From JAUZRW01 sp964549915 (GTDB taxonomy: Bacteria > Chloroflexota > Anaerolineae > Aggregatilineales > Phototrophicaceae), in assembly GCA_964549915.1 (NCBI GenBank), contig CAZJWX010000011.1:1-64000 (forward strand): 64,000 nucleotides of DNA. Direction: 5' to 3'. A program made the position numbers and the translations under genes. Every line of letters begins with the position of its first letter. Positions within the stretch are counted from its first letter, which is position 1. Of the stretch, positions 9,387-16,171 are shown piece after piece. Under the pieces are notes generated by a model. The model had not been told where the DNA came from. It saw only the letters and a list, made by a program, of their open reading frames with translations, and made no database searches.

Positions 9387-9417
9387 AGAGGCTCTCTGAG
9401 AGGTTTTGAGAGCCTCT
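9387..9417. repeat. 10-bp inverted repeat downstream of mvaA
   Basis: AGAGGCTCTC (9387-9396) pairs perfectly with GAGAGCCTCT (9408-9417) across an 11-nt loop. No T-run follows, so it is at best a weak terminator or an mRNA-stabilising hairpin. Confidence 0.5.
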
Positions 9418-9474
9418 ACCACCTAGCATTCATGCCATATCGCAGCAAGAGAAGTATCGTAAGGATAATTGGGT

Positions 9475-9717
9475 ATGGAAATCAGATTCTCCAACCGTGC
9501 AAATCGCCGCAATAAGTCCGATGCAGGCATGGGCGAGATTTATTCCTACGCACAGATGGACGGTGAAGTCGTCGTCCTGGTGCGCCTGCCTGACCACAGC
9601 ATCGTGACGGCACGTGTTCCTCAGGAGATGGAGCGGCCGGAAATCGGTCAAGCGGTTGAACTGGTGCACCAGCCTGCGCAGGCTCCTGCGGAATTCCTCG
9701 CATCGGTCAACCTGTAA
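9475..9717 (+). CDS. Small beta-rich protein, unknown function
   Basis: An 80-aa protein starting at the ATG at 9475, with AAGGA 9 nt upstream. After a basic N-terminus (RFSNRANRRNK), the rest alternates hydrophobic strands and turns (GEVVVLVRLPDHSIVTARV, IGQAVELV). This resembles a single small barrel, perhaps OB- or TOBE-like, but I cannot name a family. It lies between mvaA and the convergent MalK-type ATPase gene and is followed by a strong terminator. It is probably a real gene because of its ribosome-binding site and terminator. Confidence 0.55.
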   Translation: MEIRFSNRANRRNKSDAGMGEIYSYAQMDGEVVVLVRLPDHSIVTARVPQEMERPEIGQAVELVHQPAQAPAEFLASVNL

Positions 9718-9758
9718 CTCCAACGTGGTTCGCGTCAAGTCTATATGCCGATAACAAA

Positions 9759-9786
9759 AAGCCGCTCAGATGAGCGGCTTCTTCTT
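9759..9786. terminator. Bidirectional terminator
   Basis: AAGCCGCTCA (9759-9768) pairs with TGAGCGGCTT (9771-9780), with an A5 tract on the left and T-rich sequence on the right. It is placed between convergent genes and is strongest for the minus-strand ATPase gene. Confidence 0.85.
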
Positions 9787-9806
9787 GTGGTTGTATGCTG
9801 CCCGCC

Positions 9807-10946
9807 TCAGAGCGTTGCAGCTTCTTTTGTGCGCTTGTGTTCGAAGGCCAGGGACAGTTCCGTATCGCGATCGAAAATGTGCATGTTGTCGATGCTGAGG
9901 ACAATACCGATGCGGTTACCCACGTAGGCTTTGGTACGCGGGTCGGTACGAGCGATGAAATTCTTGCCCTGTTCTTCCAGGTAAAGAATCATCTCGTTAC
10001 CCATCTGCTCAATAACTTCGACCGTGGCCTCAAGCGGGGCAGGGGTGATTCCCGGGGGCACGTACTCGGCATCATGGATGTCTTCAGGGCGAATGCCGAG
10101 GATAACATCCTTGCCGATATGGGTGCGGAACGGCTCAGCCTTCGACGGAGGCACGTTGATCTTGAAGACACCGGTATCCACCGTCAATGCGCCTTCATCG
10201 GTCGATTCCAGATGTGCATCGAAGAAGTTCATCGACGGACTGCCGATGAAGCCAGCAACGAAGACATTGTACGGGTTGTGGTAGAGGTTGTAGGGGGTAT
10301 CAATCTGCTGCACGCGCGCGGCATTCAAAACGCAGATGCGCGACCCCATCGTCATCGCTTCGACCTGGTCGTGGGTCACATAGAGGAATGTGGTTTCCAG
10401 ACGCTGGTGCAGCTTGCTGATGAAGGAGCGCGCTTCCACGCGGAGCTTCGCATCCAGGTTTGACAGAGGTTCATCCAGAAGGAAGACGGCAGGTTCACGC
10501 ACGATCGCACGGCCTACGGCCACACGCTGGCGCTGACCACCAGAGAGCTGACGTGGACGACGATCCAGCAAGTGATCAATGCCCAGGCTCTTCGCCGCTT
10601 CTGTCACGCGCTGCTCAATCACTGCCTTGGGGGTGTTACGCAATTTGAGACCGAAAGCCATGTTGTCGAATACGGTCATGTGCGGATACAGCGCGTAGCT
10701 CTGGAACACCATCGCGATATCGCGATCTTTCGGTGCCACGTTGTTCACCACACGGTCTCCGATGCGAATGATGCCATCACTGATCTCTTCCAGTCCTGCC
10801 AGCATGCGCAAAGTCGTGGACTTGCCGGAGCCGGAAGGCCCAACGAATACGAGGAATTCCTTGTCTTCAATCTCGATGTTGAGATCTGCAAGGACCGTCA
10901 CATCCCCGTATCTCTTATAGACGTTCTCGAAAGTTACGCCAGCCAC
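9807..10946 (-). CDS. MalK/UgpC-type sugar ABC transporter ATP-binding protein
   Basis: Cytoplasmic ATPase subunit of a carbohydrate ABC importer, 379 aa. The GTG at 10946 is fixed by a perfect AGGAGG 6 nt upstream. Walker A GPSGSGKST, Q-loop QSYALYPHM, signature LSGGQRQRVAVGRA, Walker B VFLLDEP and the switch THDQ are all intact. They are followed by a C-terminal TOBE/regulatory region (about 240-379) typical of MalK, UgpC and MsmK. No binding protein or permease is nearby. It is therefore probably an MsmK/MsmX-like shared ATPase that energises several importers encoded elsewhere. It is divergent from cinA, with repeated TTTGCAA elements in between. Confidence 0.9.
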   Translation of the reverse strand: MAGVTFENVYKRYGDVTVLADLNIEIEDKEFLVFVGPSGSGKSTTLRMLAGLEEISDGIIRIGDRVVNNVAPKDRDIAMVFQSYALYPHMTVFDNMAFGLKLRNTPKAVIEQRVTEAAKSLGIDHLLDRRPRQLSGGQRQRVAVGRAIVREPAVFLLDEPLSNLDAKLRVEARSFISKLHQRLETTFLYVTHDQVEAMTMGSRICVLNAARVQQIDTPYNLYHNPYNVFVAGFIGSPSMNFFDAHLESTDEGALTVDTGVFKINVPPSKAEPFRTHIGKDVILGIRPEDIHDAEYVPPGITPAPLEATVEVIEQMGNEMILYLEEQGKNFIARTDPRTKAYVGNRIGIVLSIDNMHIFDRDTELSLAFEHKRTKEAATL

Positions 10947-10990
10947 AAAAAGCCTCCTAGTTTTGCATACAACAATGTTATCTTGGTGGA

Positions 10991-11066
10991 TTTGCACAAA
11001 TAATTTGCAAAGTGCACCTCAACACACACCAGCCTAGATTATAATGTGTACCTTGCAATTTGCAAT
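10991..11066. promoter_or_regulatory. cinA-operon promoter with repeated TTTGCAA elements
   Basis: A perfect -10, TATAAT, lies at 11040-11045 for the rightward operon; no good -35 is visible. Around it are TTTGCA (10991), the palindrome TTTGCAAA (11004-11011) and a tandem TTGCAAT pair (11053-11066). The repeats flank the promoter and lie 45-120 bp upstream of the divergent ATPase gene. They look like multiple copies of one protein-binding site. Confidence 0.4.
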
Positions 11067-11117
11067 GAATTGCGCGACATTTTCCCAAAGTTCATCGCCA
11101 ATTCCTGGAGAAATGAC

Positions 11118-12365
11118 ATGGTAGGCTCCGCAAATGCGGAAATCATTGCCATCGGGACGGAGATTCTACTAGGGGAAATCACTGATACCAACTCCGTTTT
11201 TCTGGCACAGTTGCTGCGCGATCATGGGATCAACCTGTATTTCATGACGAGTGTTGGCGATAACGCAAGCCGGATTGCACAGGCGGTACGCATTGCGCTC
11301 GGTCGTGCGCAGGTGGTCATCACCTGTGGCGGACTGGGGCCAACTGTGGATGATGTTACACGCCAGGGAATTGCCGATGCAGTCGGCCAGCCGCTGGAAT
11401 ATCGCCCGGAGCTACATGATGCGATTGCGGTGCGCTTCGCGAATTATCGGGCGACGATGACCGAGAATAATCGTCGCCAGGCCTATTTGCCGGCTGGGGC
11501 CTTAGTGGTGGAGAATCCAGTAGGTACGGCTCCCGCATTCATCGTGGAGCAGGGGGATCAGTGCGTGATTGCACTGCCCGGGGTTCCTCGGGAGTTGAAG
11601 TTTCTGACGCAGGAGCGCGTGCTGCCGTATTTGCGTGAGCGCTATGAACTGGGCATCATCAAATCGCGCAGCTTGCGTGCTGCCGGGATCGGCGAGAGTG
11701 CTCTGGATACACTGCTTGGCGCTGACCTGCTGGAGCAGGCGAATCCCACCGTTGGGCTGGCGGCACATCATGGTGTCATCGACATCCGCATCACAGCGAA
11801 AGCCAGGGATGAACAATCCGCCCTGGCCTTGCTGGACGAAACGCAGGAACGAGTATCCGCACGCGTACAGAAGTATATCTTCGGCGTTGATAAAGACGAA
11901 TTAGAGGCTGTCTTGCTGCAACTCTTAACGCAGCGGCAAATCCATCTCGCAGTTGTTGAGGCAGGCATTGCAGACGCTGTTGTCCGTAAGCTTCGCATGC
12001 AAGAGGGCTTCGTTTCTGAAGATTGCCTCATCGCTGAACAGTACACCGACCCGGTAGAAGCAGCCGAAGCTTATGGCCTCGATATCGAAAGCGGCTTGCG
12101 TACCGTTGCTGAGGCCATTGCAGCGAAGAAACTGGAAGACGAAGCGTTGGACGCTGTAATCACAATTTTGAGCCTGCCAGATGTGAACGAAAGCGCCGAC
12201 ACGGACGAGGCAACGGCGGTCGTTGTGGCAACCCAGCACGAGACAAAATCGCGCGTCTATGGGTTCGGCGGGGTGAATGCCCTGACCGGAAGTTGGGTGA
12301 GTCGTTGGGCAATGGCCTACATATGGCGCAGTCTCAAAGAGGACGAGCATGCGAAGCTGGACTGA
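11118..12365 (+). CDS. cinA: CinA-like protein with intact MoCF domain and degenerate C-terminal domain
   Basis: CinA proteins combine an N-terminal molybdopterin-fold (COG1058) domain, which in characterised members hydrolyses ADP-ribose, with a C-terminal PncC domain that deamidates NMN. This one is 415 aa, starting at the ATG at 11118 with GGAG 7 nt upstream. The N-terminal domain is well conserved: GTEILLGEITDTNS, TCGGLGPTVDDVT and ALPGVPREL. The C-terminal part (from about residue 270) keeps the family's length, but the nucleophile motif AES-C-TGG reads VVEAGIADAV. The catalytic Ser and the glycines are gone. The last residues overlap the next gene by 17 nt, so translation is probably coupled. 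I infer that NMN deamidase activity is lost. Confidence 0.8.
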   Translation: MVGSANAEIIAIGTEILLGEITDTNSVFLAQLLRDHGINLYFMTSVGDNASRIAQAVRIALGRAQVVITCGGLGPTVDDVTRQGIADAVGQPLEYRPELHDAIAVRFANYRATMTENNRRQAYLPAGALVVENPVGTAPAFIVEQGDQCVIALPGVPRELKFLTQERVLPYLRERYELGIIKSRSLRAAGIGESALDTLLGADLLEQANPTVGLAAHHGVIDIRITAKARDEQSALALLDETQERVSARVQKYIFGVDKDELEAVLLQLLTQRQIHLAVVEAGIADAVVRKLRMQEGFVSEDCLIAEQYTDPVEAAEAYGLDIESGLRTVAEAIAAKKLEDEALDAVITILSLPDVNESADTDEATAVVVATQHETKSRVYGFGGVNALTGSWVSRWAMAYIWRSLKEDEHAKLD

Positions 12366-12963
12366 TTTCGTCGATGAACTCAAACGTCTTCAAGAAGAGC
12401 ATCAATCTCAAGTGGGGCTTCTGCTGAATCCCAGATTTGAGCGGCTTCCTCTTCCGATTACGCGATACGATGACCCCTTATTCCCTTACAGCAAAGCTGT
12501 GGTGAATGCCACACGTGATCTGGTATGTGCCTATGTATTCGATCTGGCGTCCTATATGTCATTGGGGGCGGCGGGTGTCGTCGCTCTTGAGCGCAGCGTC
12601 CGGTATGCGGGGCGCGACGTATTGACGATCCTTCATGGGCCGTTCGCCGGTCAGGGATATAGCGCGATGGCAGATGCTACCGGATTTGGCCTGGATGCGA
12701 TCACAGTCAGCCGCACAGAGGATTTGCCGCATTACATCGCTCAGCCGCCCTATGCGGCGTTTTTAGCGCAATACGAGGCAGTCTCGCATGATGTACCCAC
12801 AACTGGCGGTGTCTACGATGTCGCTGAGGGACAATTGATTCTGCGCGATGGCGATGGCGAAGGGCTGCACATCCGGCTGACGGACGAGGAGCTACTGACC
12901 GTGGGCAAACTCGATGATTATGCAGAACGTATTCGTGCTGCTGTGGAGGAAATCGTTCGATGA
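12349..12963 (+). CDS. OMP decarboxylase (PyrF)-like pseudoenzyme
   Basis: A 204-aa protein whose first 130 residues align by eye with type 2 orotidine-5'-phosphate decarboxylase. GLLLNPR stands where LGIDPH occurs. LASYMSLGAAGVVALER matches the helix after the substrate lysine strand, and ATGFGLDAITVS matches the later strand. The catalytic Lys/Asp set is missing: the K-P strand reads CAYVFDL, and the D-A-K-R-G-D-I motif reads LHGPFAGQG. The rest of the barrel is shortened or diverged. The gene starts inside the end of cinA and overlaps the next gene by 4 nt (ATGA). There is no frame disruption, so it appears maintained. I infer a non-catalytic derivative; the function is unknown. Confidence 0.6.
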   Translation: MRSWTDFVDELKRLQEEHQSQVGLLLNPRFERLPLPITRYDDPLFPYSKAVVNATRDLVCAYVFDLASYMSLGAAGVVALERSVRYAGRDVLTILHGPFAGQGYSAMADATGFGLDAITVSRTEDLPHYIAQPPYAAFLAQYEAVSHDVPTTGGVYDVAEGQLILRDGDGEGLHIRLTDEELLTVGKLDDYAERIRAAVEEIVR

Positions 12964-13496
12964 TCCGGGAATTACTGGAGCATGGTATCTTGCAAATTGG
13001 CCTGTTTCAGAATGGCAATGGGACTTCTCCCTATCGTCTGCGCCTGGAGATGCTGCCAGCCTATCCACAATTCCTTGGTGAAATATCTCGTCAGGTCGTA
13101 CGACACATGAGTGAAGTCCAGGTGGATCGGATTGTTGCTGATGCCGATGCAACACCGATCGGCGTGCTAGTTAGCGTCGCAACGGGGATTCCCCTGGTGT
13201 ACAGTCGGGGCAGGGGAGAGCCTCCCGTTCATGACCTGGTTGGTGCTTATGATGTTGGACATCCGGCGATTTTGCTCGTAGGCCAGCACTCCGGCGAGAA
13301 TTCCACGCTCATTACCAACTGTGCGCGAGTCGGCTTGGAAGTTCAGCGGATGATTCCGCTGATTGGAGATGCGTCGATTGACGATGTTGTGCCTGTAACG
13401 CCAATCATGAGATTTTCGGAGATGATACAGGCTGCGGCGGTGGATGGCTTGATACCTGAACAGCAAGCCCAAGCCATCCTGGCCTATGCGGATTAG
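12960..13496 (+). CDS. Orotate phosphoribosyltransferase (PyrE)-like pseudoenzyme
   Basis: A 178-aa protein with the overall pattern of an orotate PRTase: LLEHGILQIGLF then GTSPY near the start, DRIVADADATPIGVLVSVATGIP in the middle, and LLVGQHSGENSTLITNCARVGLEV near the PRPP loop. The key residues are absent. The lysine before the SPY segment is gone. The K-G-I-P segment reads DATPIG. The mobile K-D-H-G loop is replaced by RGEPPVHD. The PRPP motif V-D-D-V-x-T-x-G reads LVGQHSGEN. It is translationally coupled to the PyrF-like gene. Its stop overlaps the stop of lepA on the other strand. Substrate binding without catalysis, or a scaffolding role, is inference. Confidence 0.6.
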   Translation: MIRELLEHGILQIGLFQNGNGTSPYRLRLEMLPAYPQFLGEISRQVVRHMSEVQVDRIVADADATPIGVLVSVATGIPLVYSRGRGEPPVHDLVGAYDVGHPAILLVGQHSGENSTLITNCARVGLEVQRMIPLIGDASIDDVVPVTPIMRFSEMIQAAAVDGLIPEQQAQAILAYAD

Positions 13497-15298
13497 TCTT
13501 CACCCAGTGATAGCAGCGCCATGAAGGCTTCCTGCGGCACTTCGACCTGACCAATCATCTTCATGCGCTTCTTGCCTTTTTTCTGCTTTTCTAGCAGCTT
13601 CTTCTTGCGCGTGATGTCGCCACCATAGCACTTGGAGAGCACATCTTTGCGCATTGCGCTGATATTCGCACGGGAGATGACGCGTTTCCCGACAGCCGCC
13701 TGAACGGGAACGGCGAACATCTGGCGCGGAATGAGTTCCTTCAGTTTCGTCACAAGCTTCTGCCCTTTGTGATAGGCATCATCGCGGTGCACGATGATCG
13801 CGAGGGCATCCACTGGCTCGTTATTCACCAGGACTTCGAGCTTGACCAGATCCCCCGCGCGATACTCTGCGAACTGGTAGTCGAGGCTGGCGTAGCCTTG
13901 CGTCACACTCTTCAATCGATCGTAGAAATCGACGATCAGTTCAGCCAGTGGCATATGGTAAGTGAGCACGATACGGTTGGCGTCGAGGTACTCCTGGTTG
14001 ACAACTTCACCGCGCTTGCCAATCACCAATTCCATGACCGGGCCGATATATTCCTGCGGCACATATACCTGTATCTTCATCCAGGGTTCGCGAATTTCTT
14101 CGATGTCGGCAGGATCAGGCATATGCGCCGGACTATCAATAGCGGTCTCCTCGCCACCACGCTTGATGATCCGATATTCTACGCTGGGGGCTGTCGCCAG
14201 AATGTCCAGATCATATTCGCGTTCCAGGCGTTCCTGAATGATTTCCATGTGGAACAAACCCAGAAAACCTACGCGAAAGCCAAAATTGAGCGCCTGCGAG
14301 GTTTCTGGTTCAAACGTGAGTGAGGCATCGTTGAGCTGCAATTTTTCCAGCGCATCGCGCAGTTCCGGATAATCGTCGTTATCCGTCGGGTAAATGCCCG
14401 CGAAGACCATCGGCTTGACTTGCTTATAACCGGGAAGCGGTTCCGCAGCCGGGTTGTTGAAGGTGGTGATTGTATCGCCCACGCGGCATTCCTGCACCGT
14501 CTTCAGCCCGGTGGCGATGTAGCCGACGCTGCCAGCGCTCAGTTCGTCAATCGGTAGCATCGCCGGAGTGAAGATACCAATTTCTACGGAGTCGAACTTG
14601 GCCTGGGTAGACATTAGCTTAAGGGTATCCTTGCGAGTCAGCGTACCGTCTACCACACGCACGTAGGCAATTACGCCCTTGTAGGAATCATAGTGCGAGT
14701 CAAACACCAGGGCACGCGGCGCTGAGTCCGCAATACCGCTGGGAGCCGGAACCTGATTCACAACCGCTTCCATCACATCGACGACGCCAATGCCATTCTT
14801 CGCAGAGATGCGCAGGATGTCTTCAGCAGCGGTCAGACCCAACAGGTCTTCGACCTCCTGGGCAATGTCATCCGGGCGTGCAGCAGGAAGATCAATCTTG
14901 TTGATGACAGGGATGATTTCGAGATCTTGCTCCAGGGCCAGATAGACGTTTGTCAACGTCTGTGCCTCAATCCCCTGGCTCGCATCTACCACCAGAATTG
15001 CACCCTCGCAGGCTTGCAACGCACGGCTCACTTCGTATGTGAAATCGACATGACCGGGCGTATCAATGAGATGGATGACATACTCTTCACCATCGGAAGC
15101 CTCATAGACCATGCGCACAGCAGATGCCTTGATCGTGACGCCACGCTCGCGCTCCAAATCCATGCTGTCGAGAAGTTGGGCACGTTTCTCGCGGTCTGTC
15201 ACGGTTTTCGTCAGATCGATCATGCGATCAGCGAGCGTGCTCTTGCCGTGATCAACATGAGCAATGATGCAGAAGTTGCGAATCTTGGATTGTTCCAT
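13493..15298 (-). CDS. lepA: Elongation factor 4 (LepA)
   Basis: Ribosome-associated GTPase that back-translocates or remodels stalled ribosomes, 601 aa, the normal length. I use the ATG at 15298 (MEQSKIRNFCIIAHVDHGKST). G1 AHVDHGKST, G2 RGVTI, G3 DTPGH and G4 NKID are intact. The EF4-specific C-terminal domain ends with RKKKLLEKQKKGKKRMK and GQVEVPQEAF, as expected. It lies downstream of tlyA on the same strand and may be co-transcribed with it. Its stop codon overlaps the convergent pyrE-like stop. Confidence 0.97.
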   Translation of the reverse strand: MEQSKIRNFCIIAHVDHGKSTLADRMIDLTKTVTDREKRAQLLDSMDLERERGVTIKASAVRMVYEASDGEEYVIHLIDTPGHVDFTYEVSRALQACEGAILVVDASQGIEAQTLTNVYLALEQDLEIIPVINKIDLPAARPDDIAQEVEDLLGLTAAEDILRISAKNGIGVVDVMEAVVNQVPAPSGIADSAPRALVFDSHYDSYKGVIAYVRVVDGTLTRKDTLKLMSTQAKFDSVEIGIFTPAMLPIDELSAGSVGYIATGLKTVQECRVGDTITTFNNPAAEPLPGYKQVKPMVFAGIYPTDNDDYPELRDALEKLQLNDASLTFEPETSQALNFGFRVGFLGLFHMEIIQERLEREYDLDILATAPSVEYRIIKRGGEETAIDSPAHMPDPADIEEIREPWMKIQVYVPQEYIGPVMELVIGKRGEVVNQEYLDANRIVLTYHMPLAELIVDFYDRLKSVTQGYASLDYQFAEYRAGDLVKLEVLVNNEPVDALAIIVHRDDAYHKGQKLVTKLKELIPRQMFAVPVQAAVGKRVISRANISAMRKDVLSKCYGGDITRKKKLLEKQKKGKKRMKMIGQVEVPQEAFMALLSLGED

Positions 15299-15374
15299 TC
15301 CGGTAAGCACTCAATCCCTGTGGACAAATGTACAATGATTATAGCCGCTGGCTACGGGAAAACATAGAGATGGC

Positions 15375-16169
15375 TCAGGAGTGGTCGAGCAGCGCGTGTA
15401 ATTGCGTCTCAAAATCAGTTTCAGCGGCTGATGTCTCAGTGGTGAGCCAGATGAGGAACTCGATGTTACCTTCTTTCAGGCCGCGAATCGGGGAAATCGT
15501 CAATCCAGCGATGTGAAAGCCTTGCTCTGCTGCAAACGTCGCGATTTCCCGGATGACGCGCTCATGTACAGCGCGATCTTTCACAACGCCGCCTTTTCCT
15601 ATTTCTTCGCGTCCCGCCTCGAACTGAGGCTTGATCAGAGCGATGACATCAGCCGAAGTGGCTAGCCACTTCTGGATGGCAGGCAGAAGCAGTCGCAGCG
15701 AGATAAACGATGCGTCGATGACGACAAGTTCTACGGGTTCGCCCAGGCTGTCAAGATAACGCGCGTTGGTGCGCTCCATGACGATGACACGTTCGTTGAC
15801 CCGCAGTTTGTGTGCCAATTGACCATAGCCGACATCAATTGCGTATACTCTGGCAGCGCCATTTTGGAGCAGGCAATCCGTAAAGCCCCCGGTGCTTGCT
15901 CCTACATCGGCACAAATCTTGCCCCGTACATCGTAAGAGAAATCGCGCAGTGCACCTGCCAGTTTCTCGCCACCGCGGCTGACGAAGGGAGGGGCGCTCT
16001 TCATGCTGATTTCGGCATCTGAGGGGACGCGCATCCCGGCTTTCGTGATGGTTTCACCATTCACCTTCACTTCTCGCGCCATAATCTGCGCCTGTGCTTT
16101 GGAGCGAGTCGGCGCGAGGCCGCGTTCGACCAGGAGCACATCCAGCCGCTGTTTTCTGGAGGCTGCCAT
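15375..16169 (-). CDS. tlyA: TlyA-family rRNA 2'-O-methyltransferase
   Basis: S4 RNA-binding domain (about 8-65; RLDVLLVERGLAPTRSKAQ) followed by an FtsJ/RrmJ-type SAM methyltransferase domain, 264 aa. TlyA methylates 16S and, in some species, 23S rRNA. Visible motifs are FVSRGGEKLAGAL (catalytic Lys), DVGASTGGFTDCLL (SAM loop), DASFISL, LIKPQFEAG (second Lys) and the late EGNIEF (Glu). The start at 16169 follows the preceding stop by 2 nt, so it is the last gene but one of a five-gene minus-strand run. It was once described as a hemolysin; the rRNA role is the supported one. Confidence 0.93.
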   Translation of the reverse strand: MAASRKQRLDVLLVERGLAPTRSKAQAQIMAREVKVNGETITKAGMRVPSDAEISMKSAPPFVSRGGEKLAGALRDFSYDVRGKICADVGASTGGFTDCLLQNGAARVYAIDVGYGQLAHKLRVNERVIVMERTNARYLDSLGEPVELVVIDASFISLRLLLPAIQKWLATSADVIALIKPQFEAGREEIGKGGVVKDRAVHERVIREIATFAAEQGFHIAGLTISPIRGLKEGNIEFLIWLTTETSAAETDFETQLHALLDHS

Positions 16170-16171
16170 GC

